64,000 nucleotides of DNA from Litorilinea aerophila (GTDB lineage: Bacteria; Chloroflexota; Anaerolineae; Caldilineales; Caldilineaceae), in assembly GCF_006569185.2 (NCBI RefSeq), contig NZ_VIGC02000003.1, positions 186,001 through 250,000 on the forward strand, given 5' to 3'. Below the pieces are notes generated by a model. It was not told the origin of the DNA, did no database searches, and saw nothing but the letters and a program-made list of their open reading frames with translations. Made by a program: the position numbers and the translations under genes. Positions 17,121 to 25,679 of the stretch are shown one piece after another (the first letter of the stretch is position 1; each line of letters starts with the position of its first letter).

Positions 17121-18173
17121 ATGTTTGAACTGATCCAGGAACTCACCGAACTCCCCGGCCCGGTGGGCCAGGAAGGCGCGGTCCTCGAGCGCATCGAGGC
17201 CCTCTGGCAGGAGGCCGGCGTGACCGTGACCCGGACCCGCCTGGGCAACCGGATCGGCCGGGTGGGCGGGGAGGGCCCCCGGGTCCTCCTGGTGGCCCAT
17301 GCGGACGAGCTCTGCTACCTGGTGCGGGCCATCCACCCCGACGGCTTCCTCTGGCTGGCCAACGGCCAGGCCTGGCAGCGGACCACCTCCCTGCGCAATG
17401 CCTTCACCATCGGCCAGCGGGTCCAGGTCCTGGCGCCGGATGGGCCCATCCCCGGCGTGATCGCCACCGTCACCGGCCATCTGGCTTCCCTGGCCCTGCC
17501 CGAGCTGAACGAGCTGAGCTGGAAGGATTTCTGGGTGGACACCGGCCTCAGCCGGGACGAGCTCCTGGCCCGGGGTGTCACCCCGGGGACGCGCGTCATC
17601 TGGGATGGGCCGACCGTGCGCCTGGGTCGGGATCTGGTCATGGGCAAGGCCCTGGACGACCGGGCGTTGCTGGCGGTGCTGACCGAAGTGCTGCGGCGGG
17701 TCCCCACAGCGGAGCTGGGCTGCCAGCTCACCGTGGCCGCCACCGTCCAGGAGGAGATCGGCCTGGTGGGCGCTTCGGCCCTGGCCGCGCGGGAAGCCTT
17801 CGACGCGGCCGTCATCCTGGAGGTGGGCCTGGCCGGCGACGTGCCGGGCATTGGCCTGGAGACCATGCCGGTGCGCCTGGGCGGCGGACCCATTCTGGTC
17901 CACAAGGATTCCCTGGTGCACTACGACCATCGCCTGACCACGGCCCTGGCCCGCACGGCCGCCGCGGCTGACATCCCCCTTCAGCATGCGGTCTTCGGCT
18001 CCTTCGGCAGTGACGGCGCCGCCTTCATGAAGGCCGATGTCCCCGCCGGGCTGGTGGCCTTCCCCACCCGCTACACCCACACTCCTTTCGAGACAGCCCA
18101 CCTGGGCGACATCGAGGCCCTCACCGCCTGGATGTGTGCCTTCGTCCGCCGGGCCCGGGAGGTCCTGGCTTAA
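17121..18173 (+). CDS. M42 family metallopeptidase (glutamyl aminopeptidase/endoglucanase M type)
   Basis: A 350-residue cytosolic aminopeptidase of the M42 family, whose members form tetrahedral dodecamers and trim peptides. Metal and catalytic residues are visible: His60 and Asp62 (AHADE), Asp179/Asp180 (GKALDDR), Glu211-Glu212 (VQEEIGLVG) and His320 (RYTHTPFE). The position usually held by Asp in the last ligand before GD-P is Glu234 (ILEVGLAGDVPG), a conservative change. A GGAAGG precedes the ATG. The region SFGSDGAAFMKADVPAGLVAFPTRYTH is a strong family signature. Substrate preference cannot be told. Confidence 0.9.
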   Translation: MFELIQELTELPGPVGQEGAVLERIEALWQEAGVTVTRTRLGNRIGRVGGEGPRVLLVAHADELCYLVRAIHPDGFLWLANGQAWQRTTSLRNAFTIGQRVQVLAPDGPIPGVIATVTGHLASLALPELNELSWKDFWVDTGLSRDELLARGVTPGTRVIWDGPTVRLGRDLVMGKALDDRALLAVLTEVLRRVPTAELGCQLTVAATVQEEIGLVGASALAAREAFDAAVILEVGLAGDVPGIGLETMPVRLGGGPILVHKDSLVHYDHRLTTALARTAAAADIPLQHAVFGSFGSDGAAFMKADVPAGLVAFPTRYTHTPFETAHLGDIEALTAWMCAFVRRAREVLA

Positions 18174-18557
18174 CCCACGTACCCGTGGCGCCCGATCCGC
18201 GCGGATGGCAGCCCTCGCCGTAGGGGCGGGCCCCCGTGCCCGCCCGCCGTCGCCAATCGTGAAAGGGTACCGGTTTGCCGTAAGGGCGGCTCCCAGCCGG
18301 CCGATGGTGCCGGACCCAGGCGGGTGAAAGGACGGGGACGGCTGCGCAGCTGCGAGCTGCGCCTACGAAGGGGCGGCCCTGTCCTGTAGGGGCGGGCCCC
18401 CGTGCCCGCCCGCCGTCGCCAATCGCGAAAGGGTACCGGTTTGCCGTAGGGGCGGTCTCTGGCCGCCCGTTGTTGCCACATCCCGGCTGGTGAAGGGACG
18501 GCGATGGCTGCGCAGCTACGAGCTGCGCCTACGAAGGGGCGGGCCCGCCCGCTGTCG
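18174..18557. repeat. Family E composite repeat, two tandem units (copy 2)
   Basis: Two tandem units of about 166 bp, 18220-18385 and 18386-18550, each run GTAGGGGCGGGCCCCCGTG, CCCGCCCGCCGTCGCCAATC, GAAAGGGTACCGGTTTGCCG, then GGGCGG, GTGAAGG-ACGG and the palindrome GCGCAGCT-N3-AGCTGCGC, ending CCTACGAAGGGGCGG. They match the repeat at 8351-8567 in reverse orientation. No gene is present. The gap separates convergent genes for the M42 and M20 peptidases. Confidence 0.88.
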
Positions 18558-19943
18558 CTAAGCGGCCGCCAGCTCCTCCAGGAGGGCGATGCTGGTGGCG
18601 ATCCCCCGGTAGAAGTTGGGCAGATGGAACTTCTCGTTGGGTGCGTGGAGGTTGTCGTCGGGCAGCCCGAAGCCCAGGAGCACCACCGGCAGCTGGAGCT
18701 CCTCCTGGAAGACCGAGACGATGGGGATGCCGCCCCCCTCCAGCATGAAGACCGGGTCAGTGCCGAAGGTGCGGCGACAGGCCCGGGCCGCTGCCCGCAT
18801 GGCCGGCAGGTCCGGCGGCGTCAGGAAGGGCTGGTACTTGTGGTAGGTGCGCACCTCCACCTGGATCGTGGGCGGGGCCAGCCGTTTCAGGTAGTCCGTA
18901 ACCAGGGCCTCGATGCGGTCTGGATCCTGGTGGGGCACCAGGCGGCAGCTGATCTTGGCATGGGCCTGGGCCGGAATGACCGTCTTGAAGCCGTCGCCAG
19001 TGAAGCCGCCCCACATGCCGTTGATCTCCAGGGTGGGCCGGGCGCCGATCCGCTCCACCACGGTGAATTCGGGCTCGCCATAGAGGGCCGGCGCGCCGGT
19101 CTCGGCCAGGATCTCTGCCTCGCCGTAGGGGACCTGGGCCAGGGCGGCCCGCTCTTCGGGGGATAGGTCCCGCACCTGTTCGTAGAAGCCGGGCACGGTG
19201 ATGTGGCCGTGCCGGTCGTGGAGCGCAGCCAGCAACTCACAGAGAGCCTGGTTGGCGTTGTGGATGGCGCCCCCGTAGCTGCCGCTGTGGAGGTCGTGGG
19301 CCGGGCCGGTGACCGTCACCTGGGCCGACCACATGCCCCGCAGCCCGTACAGGATGGCTGGCTGGTTCGGCGTGAGCATGTGGGAATCGGAAATCAGGGC
19401 CACATCCGCCGCCAGCTCGTCCACATGCCGGGTCACATACTCCTGGATGGTCCGGCCGCCGTACTCCTCTTCCCCTTCCACGATGAACTTCACGTTGACC
19501 GGCAGGCGGCCGGTGGTGGCCAGGAGCGCCTCCACGGCTTTGACGTGGATGAAGATCTGTCCCTTGTCGTCGGACGCGCCCCGCGCGTAGAGATCCTCGC
19601 CGTGGGGGCCGGCTTTGATGGTCGGCTCGAAGGGCGGTGTCTCCCACTCCTCCAGGGGATCCACCGGCTGGACGTCGAAATGGCCGTAGATGAGGACGGT
19701 GGGCTTGTCCGGGCCGGCGTGGAGCCAGTCCGCCCGCACCAGGGGGTGGGTATCCGAGGGGATCACCGAGACGTGTTCCAGGCCGATCTGCCGGAGATGG
19801 TCGGCCAGCCAGGTGGCCGCTCGATGAACGTCCTCCCGGTGGGCCGGCAACGCGCTGATGCTGGGAATGCGCAGCCAGTCCATCAGCTCGGCCAGTTGGC
19901 GGGAGCGGGCATCGGCCAGGTAGGCTTGCAGTGGGTCGTTCAT
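18558..19943 (-). CDS. M20 family dipeptidase/peptidase
   Basis: A 461-residue zinc peptidase of the M20 family (ArgE/DapE/carnosinase-like). Motifs in order: YGHFDVQP with the first metal His and Asp, ARGASDDKGQ with the bridging Asp, EGEEEYGG with the catalytic Glu pair, an SDSHM Asp, and LHAPNEKF with the final His. The block DLHSGSYGGAIHNAN starts the dimerization domain, typical of the CNDP-like subgroup that cleaves dipeptides from either end. The frame is open far upstream to 20495, but ATG 19943 has AAGGAG 6 nt before it and starts the homology (MNDPLQAYLADAR). It is cytosolic. Confidence 0.9.
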   Translation of the reverse strand: MNDPLQAYLADARSRQLAELMDWLRIPSISALPAHREDVHRAATWLADHLRQIGLEHVSVIPSDTHPLVRADWLHAGPDKPTVLIYGHFDVQPVDPLEEWETPPFEPTIKAGPHGEDLYARGASDDKGQIFIHVKAVEALLATTGRLPVNVKFIVEGEEEYGGRTIQEYVTRHVDELAADVALISDSHMLTPNQPAILYGLRGMWSAQVTVTGPAHDLHSGSYGGAIHNANQALCELLAALHDRHGHITVPGFYEQVRDLSPEERAALAQVPYGEAEILAETGAPALYGEPEFTVVERIGARPTLEINGMWGGFTGDGFKTVIPAQAHAKISCRLVPHQDPDRIEALVTDYLKRLAPPTIQVEVRTYHKYQPFLTPPDLPAMRAAARACRRTFGTDPVFMLEGGGIPIVSVFQEELQLPVVLLGFGLPDDNLHAPNEKFHLPNFYRGIATSIALLEELAAA

Positions 19944-20241
19944 GGGCATCTCCTTCTTGTTCGATGGTTGATCTGCGCTGGCTGAAGCGCCGTGGATGAT
20001 TGGTCCATTATACCCGACCGCGCCGGGGCTGCCCATCTGGCCGATGTCTCCGGGGTGGACTCCTTCCCTGTCTCTCCGCACTCCCGGGCGGGGGACATCC
20101 CAGGTTTTAGCCCATCTCGTTTGTGCGGTTTGGAAACCGCACAAACGACGGTCCTGTCTGGAAACGGGATCGACGGCGGTGTCCGATGGATGGACTCCGA
20201 CGATCTTGAACGATACCCGTGCCACCGTTCCACCATCTGGA
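19944..20241. other. Divergent intergenic region, left part
   Basis: No gene was seen between the M20 peptidase and the aminotransferase promoter. It must hold the peptidase promoter on the minus strand. It contains the perfect palindrome at 20118-20147, listed separately, and otherwise ordinary sequence; the in-frame extension of the peptidase through this stretch has no family similarity. Confidence 0.45.
20118..20147. promoter_or_regulatory. Perfect 30-bp palindrome, candidate operator or hairpin
   Basis: CGTTTGTGCGGTTT (20118-20131) and AAACCGCACAAACG (20134-20147) are exact reverse complements around GG. It lies 95 bp upstream of the -35 box of the aminotransferase operon and 175 bp from the M20 start. 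It may be a regulator site serving either gene, a DNA hairpin, or one copy of a dispersed palindromic repeat; no T-tract follows. Confidence 0.7.
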
Positions 20242-20270
20242 TTGACAGGGCCGACAGCGTGTGCTATATT
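20242..20270 (+). promoter_or_regulatory. Sigma-70-type promoter of the aminotransferase operon
   Basis: TTGACA (20242-20247), a 17-bp spacer and TATATT (20265-20270) give a near-consensus promoter. The transcript would start near 20277 and carry a leader of about 210 nt before the ATG at 20486. No riboswitch was recognised in the leader. Confidence 0.75.
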
Positions 20271-20386
20271 TTCGGTCGGCGAACAAATTGCTTGCCGATT
20301 GTCGCCAGTTGCCCGGGGATGGCCATGGAATCGGCCTGCGGGCCGATTTTGAACGGCCTGATTTCCCCACCGCTGGCCCCAGTCGG

Positions 20387-20404
20387 GGTTCAAAAGTTTG
20401 AACC
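20387..20404. promoter_or_regulatory. 18-bp palindrome in the operon leader, candidate operator
   Basis: GGTTCAAAAGTTTGAACC is a perfect inverted repeat (8-bp arms, AG centre). It lies 82 bp before the first aminotransferase start and downstream of the promoter, a position suitable for a repressor roadblock. Size and symmetry fit a dimeric helix-turn-helix regulator; no regulator gene is in the operon. Confidence 0.55.
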
Positions 20405-20485
20405 TGGAATAAATCGCGCCGCAGCGATCCCCTGGGCAGGCGACGTCCGCAGCCGGCAGCCAATCCACTTCCCAGGAGGCCAACC

Positions 20486-21754
20486 ATGACAGCACCCAAG
20501 ACCCGCGCCGCCCAACTGGCCGTCCACGGGGGCGAACCGGTGCGCCGGACCCCCTTCCCGCCCCGGGGGCACTTCGGCCCGGAAGAGAAGGCCGCGGTGG
20601 ACGCCCTGCTGGAGCAGGCCATGGCCACCGGCGTGGCCCCCGGTTACAACGGACCGGAGGAGGAAGCCTACTGCCGGGAGTTCGCCGCCTACCTGGGGGG
20701 CGGCTTTGTGGACGGCGTCAACTCTGGCACTTCGGCCCTCTACGTGGCCCTGAAGGCGCTGGCGCTGGAGCCCTTCAGCGAGGTAATCGTGGCCGCGGTG
20801 ACGGACCCCGGCGGCATGATGCCCATCCCCCTTCTCAACCTGATCCCCATGGTGGCGGACACCGCGCCCGGCAGCTTCAACACCGGCCCTGAACAGGTGG
20901 AGGCCCTGATCACCCCCCTGACCCGGGCCATCGTCGTCTCCCACATCGGCGGCGAACCGGCCGACATGCCCGGCATCCTGACGGTGGCAGAGCGCCATGG
21001 CCTGCCGGTCATCGAGGATGCCTCCCAGGCCCATGGCGCCCGGCTGAACGGCCGCTTCGTGGGCACTTTTGGGACCATCGGCATCTTCTCCACCATGTCC
21101 GGCAAGCACCATGCCTCCGGTGCCCAGGGTGGGCTGATCTACACCCGGGACGAGCAGCTCTACCAGGCGGTGCGGCGGGCCGCCGACCGGGGCAAGCCCT
21201 TCTTCCTGCCGCCGGGCTCCACCAACGTCACCGCCGGGCTCAACCTGAACCTGAACGAGATTGCTGCAGCCATTGGCCGGGTGCAGCTTCGCAAACTGCC
21301 GGAGATCGTCGCCCGGCGTCAGGTCGTGGTGGGGAAGCTGGCCGAGGGGCTGGCCGATCTGGCCACCGTCTCCCTGCCGCCCCTGCTGGACGGCGCTGAG
21401 GCCAGCTACTGGTTCCTGCGCCTGCGCTTCCACCCGGAGCGGGCACACTGCGACAAGGAGACCTACTGCCGGGCCCTGGCTGCTGAGGGGCTGCCCATCA
21501 ACCCCAGCTACCGGGCAGCCCTTCCCCACACCATGGACTGGTTCGTGCACCGTCGCGTCTTTGGCCGCAGCGGTTATCCGTGGGCCAGTCCGGACTACCA
21601 GGGCGACCGGGAGCGCCAGTTCCCCTGTCCCAATGCCGAGGCCGCCATGGACACCCACTTCAACCTCCAGCTCCACGAAAACTGGGGCGCGGCGGAGATC
21701 GCCGACGCCCTGGCCATCTTCCGCAAAGTCGATGCCACCCTGCGTCGCGATTGA
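20486..21754 (+). CDS. DegT/DnrJ/EryC1/StrS-type PLP-dependent aminotransferase, first copy
   Basis: A 422-residue fold-type I PLP enzyme of the sugar aminotransferase family. The PLP-binding Asp178 lies in EDASQAHGA and the Schiff-base lysine is Lys207 in STMSGKHHASG. NSGTSAL (79-85) binds the phosphate. These enzymes aminate keto sugars or keto inositols, or in some cases catalyse dehydration. It has AGGAGG before the ATG and opens a four-gene operon with an amidohydrolase, a second DegT enzyme and a Gfo/Idh oxidoreductase. The His-His after the lysine (KHH) occurs in some AHBA and inosose aminotransferase relatives. The substrate is not known. Confidence 0.88.
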   Translation: MTAPKTRAAQLAVHGGEPVRRTPFPPRGHFGPEEKAAVDALLEQAMATGVAPGYNGPEEEAYCREFAAYLGGGFVDGVNSGTSALYVALKALALEPFSEVIVAAVTDPGGMMPIPLLNLIPMVADTAPGSFNTGPEQVEALITPLTRAIVVSHIGGEPADMPGILTVAERHGLPVIEDASQAHGARLNGRFVGTFGTIGIFSTMSGKHHASGAQGGLIYTRDEQLYQAVRRAADRGKPFFLPPGSTNVTAGLNLNLNEIAAAIGRVQLRKLPEIVARRQVVVGKLAEGLADLATVSLPPLLDGAEASYWFLRLRFHPERAHCDKETYCRALAAEGLPINPSYRAALPHTMDWFVHRRVFGRSGYPWASPDYQGDRERQFPCPNAEAAMDTHFNLQLHENWGAAEIADALAIFRKVDATLRRD

Positions 21755-21781
21755 GGCAACTTAAGGCAAGGAGAGCTCCCC

Positions 21782-22660
21782 ATGCGCATTATCGATGCCC
21801 ACAACCATCCGGACTGGCACGGCCACGACCTGCAGAAATTTCTGGCCAACATGGCCCGGTACAACATCGAGAAGACCTGGCTGTTTTCCTGGGAGTGTCC
21901 CATCGGTGAGTATGACCCGGAGTACAACCACGTCTCCCTCATCGATCCCCGGGGCTACCCCATCCCCTTCAGCCGCTGCCTGGCCTACAAGCAACAGGCG
22001 CCCGACAAGTTCGTCCTGGGTTATGCGCCCGACCCCCGGCGGCCGGACGCCATCGACCAGTTGCAGGCGGCCATGGAAATCCACGGCGTGCGGGTCTACG
22101 CGGAGCTGAAGCTGCGCATGATGTACGACAACCCCGACGCGTTGCGGGTCTTTCGCTTCTGTGGCGAGAAGGGTCTGCCGGTGGTGGTCCACATCGACTA
22201 CGAGTTCGACACCGGGCGCCGGTATCCCCGGCCCAACTGGTGGTACGGCGGCGGCATCGAAGCCTTTGAGCGCGCGGTGCGGGCCTGCCCGGAGACCATC
22301 TTCGTGGGCCATGCGCCTGGCTTCTGGGCCCACATCTCTGGCGATGACCAGTACGACAAGGTCCCCTACCCCACCGGCCCCATCGTCCCCGGCGGCAAGG
22401 TCATCGAAATGTTCCGCACCTATCCCAACCTCTACGCCGATCTCTCCGCCGGCTCCGCCTACACCGCCCTGACCCGGGACCGGGCCTTCACCCGGGATTT
22501 CCTGCTGGAGTTCCAGGATCGGCTGCTCTACGGCCGGGATTACTTCGACAACCGCATGCAGGAGCTGCTCAACTCCCTGGAACTGCCCGAGGAAGCGCTG
22601 GCCAAGATCTATGCCGGCAACGCGCTCCGCCTGGTACCCGATGAAACTGGTACCCGATGA
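21782..22660 (+). CDS. Amidohydrolase family 2 protein (TIM-barrel metal-dependent hydrolase)
   Basis: A 292-residue amidohydrolase-2 protein. The start MRIIDAHNHPDWHG holds the H-x-H metal motif (His7, His9), followed by VVVHIDYEFD, a later FVGHAPGFW His and the terminal Asp in LLYGRDYFDN. Family members hydrolyse or decarboxylate ring carboxylates and lactones; sugar lactonases of this group are common next to Gfo/Idh dehydrogenases, which would fit here. AAGGAG precedes the ATG, 27 nt after the previous stop. The frame ends 27 bp before the next start, so it is in the middle of the operon. Cytosolic. Confidence 0.83.
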   Translation: MRIIDAHNHPDWHGHDLQKFLANMARYNIEKTWLFSWECPIGEYDPEYNHVSLIDPRGYPIPFSRCLAYKQQAPDKFVLGYAPDPRRPDAIDQLQAAMEIHGVRVYAELKLRMMYDNPDALRVFRFCGEKGLPVVVHIDYEFDTGRRYPRPNWWYGGGIEAFERAVRACPETIFVGHAPGFWAHISGDDQYDKVPYPTGPIVPGGKVIEMFRTYPNLYADLSAGSAYTALTRDRAFTRDFLLEFQDRLLYGRDYFDNRMQELLNSLELPEEALAKIYAGNALRLVPDETGTR

Positions 22661-22686
22661 AGCTTGAGCCCCAAGGAGATGCCGCA

Positions 22687-24018
22687 ATGAGCACCGCCCA
22701 GAGCCAACTGGCCATCCACGGTGGCCCCAAGGCCGTCACCATCCACGACGAAAGCCTCTTCCACTGGCCCATCATCACCCAGGAGGACGAAGAAGCTGCG
22801 CTGGACGTGCTGCGCCGGGGGGCCATGTCCGGCACGGATGTGACGGTGCAGTTCGAGGAGGAGTTCGCCCGCTGGCAGGGGACCCGCTACGCCCTGGCCT
22901 TCAACAACGGGACGGCCGCGCTGCAGGCGGCCATGTTCGGCTGTGGCATCGGCGTGGGCGATGAGATCATCTGCCCCAGCATTACCTACTGGGCCTCGGC
23001 CCTGCCCTGCTTCTCCCTGGGCGCCAGCGTCCTCTTCGCCGACATCGACCCGGACACCCTCTGCCTGGATCCCGACGACATTGAACATCGTATCGGCCCC
23101 CGGACCAAAGCCATTGTGGTGGTCCACTACCTGGGCCATCCGGCGGACATGGACCGCATCCTGGCCGTGGCCGAGCGCCACAACCTGAAGGTCATCGAGG
23201 ATGTCTCCCACGCCCAGGGCGGCCTGTACAAAGGGCGCAAACTGGGCACCTTCGGCCACGTGGCCGCCATGTCCCTGATGGCCGGCAAGTCCTTTGCCAT
23301 CGGCGAGGGGGGCATGCTGGTCACGGACGACCGCACCATCTACGAGCGGGCCCTGGCCTTCGGCCACTACGAGCGCTACGACGAGCGGGTCCAGGATGGG
23401 TGGCTGCGGGCCTATCGGCACCTGCCCCTGGGCGGCTACAAATACCGCATGCACCAGGTCAGCTCCGCGGTGGGGCGGGTCCAGCTCAAGTACTATGACC
23501 AGCGCATCGCCGAGATCCGCCGGGCCATGAACTACTTCTGGGACCTGCTGGAAGGGGTGCCGGGCCTGCAGGCCCACCGGGTGCGGGAGGAGGAGGGCAG
23601 CAACATGGCGGGCTGGTACGCGCCCCACGGCCTCTACAAGGCTGAGGAGCTGGGCGGGCTTTCCGTCACCCGCTTCGCCGAGGCAGTCCGGGCCGAAGGC
23701 TCCATCTGCTCGCCCGGGGTGAATCGCCCGCTGCACCTGCATCCGCTGCTCACCGAGTGCGACGTCTACGGCCACGACCGGCCCACCCGGCTGGCCTTTG
23801 CAGAGCGGGATCTGGTGCGCCTGCAGGGGAGCCTGCCTGTCTCCGAGCAGGTGGGGCGGCGCACCTTCAGCATCCCCTGGTTTAAACATTACCGGCCGGC
23901 GCTCATCGAACAGCATGCCGCCGCGTTCCGCAAGGTGGCGGAACACGCGGCCGAGCTCCTGGCCGACGATCCCGGCGATGGACCGGACGTGGGCGGCTGG
24001 CATTTCTATCGGGCTTGA
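22687..24018 (+). CDS. DegT/DnrJ/EryC1/StrS-type PLP-dependent aminotransferase, second copy
   Basis: A 443-residue paralogue or distant homologue of the 20486 protein. Asp172 (EDVSHAQGG) and Lys201 (SLMAGKSFAIGEGG) are the PLP contacts, FNNGTAALQ the phosphate loop. The start at 22687 is preferred over an in-frame ATG at 22657 because AAGGAG lies 9 nt before it. The two enzymes differ strongly in their middle and C-terminal parts, so they are unlikely to be a recent duplication; each may act at a different step or together as a heterodimer. SGxxK replaced by AGKSF and the Ile-Gly-Glu-Gly-Gly loop are typical of AHBA/StrS enzymes. Confidence 0.88.
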   Translation: MSTAQSQLAIHGGPKAVTIHDESLFHWPIITQEDEEAALDVLRRGAMSGTDVTVQFEEEFARWQGTRYALAFNNGTAALQAAMFGCGIGVGDEIICPSITYWASALPCFSLGASVLFADIDPDTLCLDPDDIEHRIGPRTKAIVVVHYLGHPADMDRILAVAERHNLKVIEDVSHAQGGLYKGRKLGTFGHVAAMSLMAGKSFAIGEGGMLVTDDRTIYERALAFGHYERYDERVQDGWLRAYRHLPLGGYKYRMHQVSSAVGRVQLKYYDQRIAEIRRAMNYFWDLLEGVPGLQAHRVREEEGSNMAGWYAPHGLYKAEELGGLSVTRFAEAVRAEGSICSPGVNRPLHLHPLLTECDVYGHDRPTRLAFAERDLVRLQGSLPVSEQVGRRTFSIPWFKHYRPALIEQHAAAFRKVAEHAAELLADDPGDGPDVGGWHFYRA

Positions 24019-24047
24019 AGTCCTATCGGGCCTGCAGGAGGAGAGCC

Positions 24048-25058
24048 ATGAAACTGGCTTTTGTGGGGTTCCAGCATCCCCATATGCTGGAAATGTACCA
24101 TCATGCACAGATATTGGACGGCGTGGCCGTCGTCGCCGCGTGCGAGGAAAACGAGGGCACCCGCCAGCATCTCATGGCCCGGGGTGACGTATCCATCACC
24201 CACGAGCGCTTTGACCAGATGCTGGATGCAGTCGAGTGTGACGCGGTGGCGGTGGGGGATTACTTCGCCCGCCGGGGCAGCCTGATCCTCCAGGCCCTGG
24301 CCCGGGGCAAGCATGTGTTGGTGGACAAGCCCGTCTGTACCAGCCTGGCAGAGATCGGGCAGATTGAGCGGATATGTCGGGAGCGGGGGCTCAAGCTGGG
24401 CTGTATGTTGACCATGCGGGACAGCGGCCCCATCATCGGCCTGCGCAACCTGATCCGCAGCGGGCTCATCGGCGACGTCCAGGCCATCTCCTTCGGCGGG
24501 CAGCATCCCCTCCTCCCGGGGACCCGGCCCTCCTGGTACTTCGAGCCGGGCAAGCACGGCGGCACCATCAACGACATCGTGATCCACGCGGTGGACGCCA
24601 TCCCGTGGATCACCGGCCAGCCCTTCACTGTGCTCCACGCGGCGCGCACCTGGAATGCCCTGGCCCGGGAACATCCCCACTTTCGAGACGGCGGACAGAT
24701 CATGGCCAGCCTGGGCAACGCCTGTGGCGTGTTGGGGGATGTCTCCTATTTCATGCCCAACAGCATGGGCTATAGCCTGCCCCACTACTGGCGGATGACT
24801 TTTTGGGGAGAAAAGGGCATGGTGGAGACCTCCACCACGGCCGACAGCATCCTGGTGGCGCTGGATGGCGAGCCCCAGCCACGCCTCGAGCCGTTGCCCG
24901 AGGGCAATCCGGCTGGCTATTTCAAGGCGTTTCTGGCAGAGATTGCCGGCCAGAGCCGGCCGGATCAGCTCACGACGGATGTTATCCTCACTGCTACCCG
25001 CCAGGCGTTGACCATGCAGTGGGCCGCGGATGTGGGGGCCCGGGAGGTGGGGTTATGA
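24048..25058 (+). CDS. Gfo/Idh/MocA family oxidoreductase
   Basis: A 336-residue NAD(P)-dependent dehydrogenase. The nucleotide site is atypical: FVGFQHPHMLEMY stands where a G-x-G-x-x-G is usual. The conserved lysine is in VDKPVCTS near residue 96, and the second domain carries the family block GGTINDIVIHAVDAIPWITG. It oxidizes a hydroxyl of a sugar or inositol, which would supply the keto group for the two aminotransferases (inference from order). GGAGGAG precedes ATG 24048. It ends the operon, and its stop is followed by a short tandem of GAGTCCGGAGTC words (25060-25093). Confidence 0.85.
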   Translation: MKLAFVGFQHPHMLEMYHHAQILDGVAVVAACEENEGTRQHLMARGDVSITHERFDQMLDAVECDAVAVGDYFARRGSLILQALARGKHVLVDKPVCTSLAEIGQIERICRERGLKLGCMLTMRDSGPIIGLRNLIRSGLIGDVQAISFGGQHPLLPGTRPSWYFEPGKHGGTINDIVIHAVDAIPWITGQPFTVLHAARTWNALAREHPHFRDGGQIMASLGNACGVLGDVSYFMPNSMGYSLPHYWRMTFWGEKGMVETSTTADSILVALDGEPQPRLEPLPEGNPAGYFKAFLAEIAGQSRPDQLTTDVILTATRQALTMQWAADVGAREVGL

Positions 25059-25152
25059 GATCCGGAGTCCGAAGTCCAGAGTCCGGAGTCTGAAGGCCAG
25101 GGGCGACGCTCAAGCGCGCCGCCCCTGATTGAATTCAGGTTCCTATACAGGC

Positions 25153-25575
25153 TCAGCTGACCAGTTTGGCGTCCAGGACGATCTCGTCCACGCCGGCCAG
25201 GGCCTTGGAGACGGGGCAGCCGGCCTTGGCCTGGTCGGCGAATTCGGCGAACTTCTCCGCGTCCAGGCCGGGCACCCGAGCCTCGCATTTCAGCTCGATC
25301 TTCTCAATCTTGGGGCCAGCGCCCAGGTGGACGGTGGCCGTGGTGTGGATGGTGTCCGGCTGGAAGCCGTTGTTGGTCAGCAGGGCGGACAGGAACATGG
25401 AGAAACAGCCGGCGTGGGCTGCACCGATCAGCTCTTCGGGGTTGGTCCCCTCGCCGCTCTCAAAGCGGGAGGCATAGGTGAACGGCCCTTCGTAGAGGCC
25501 GCTGCCCAGCTTCATGGTGCCCTTGCCCTCTTTCAGGGTGCCTTGCCAGGTGGCTTCTGCGCCTCGTACCGCCAT
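25153..25575 (-). CDS. osmC: OsmC family peroxiredoxin
   Basis: A 140-residue OsmC/Ohr-family protein that reduces organic hydroperoxides with two cysteines: Cys57 (HAGCFSM) and Cys120 (AKAGCPVSKAL). The pattern GTNPEELIGAAHAGCFSMFLSALL is a clear OsmC signature, and the length is normal. Two ATGs lie close together; 25575 is chosen because the AAGGAG is 8 nt away, against only 2 nt for 25581. Arg36-like residue and Glu47 in the dimer interface are present. It ends 95 nt from the convergent aminotransferase operon. Confidence 0.93.
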   Translation of the reverse strand: MAVRGAEATWQGTLKEGKGTMKLGSGLYEGPFTYASRFESGEGTNPEELIGAAHAGCFSMFLSALLTNNGFQPDTIHTTATVHLGAGPKIEKIELKCEARVPGLDAEKFAEFADQAKAGCPVSKALAGVDEIVLDAKLVS

Positions 25576-25649
25576 AATCATTTCTCCTTTCTGATGTACG
25601 GAATGGACCGCATGGGCTGACCTTTGCCAGCCGCGCCTATTGTACCCCA

Positions 25650-25670
25650 ATTCCTGTCTTTGACAGGAAT
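25650..25670. terminator. Short hairpin after the ALDH gene
   Basis: ATTCCTGTC-TTT-GACAGGAAT is a perfect 9-bp stem with a 3-base loop, 9 nt past the ALDH stop on the minus strand. No T-tract follows, so it may be a weak terminator or 3'-end stabilizer. Confidence 0.5.
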
Positions 25671-25679
25671 GGCCGGGAC

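Noticed and set aside
19944-20495. N-terminal extension of the M20 peptidase
   Set aside because: The frame is open, but the ATG at 19943 has a good AAGGAG site and the extension has no similarity to the family.
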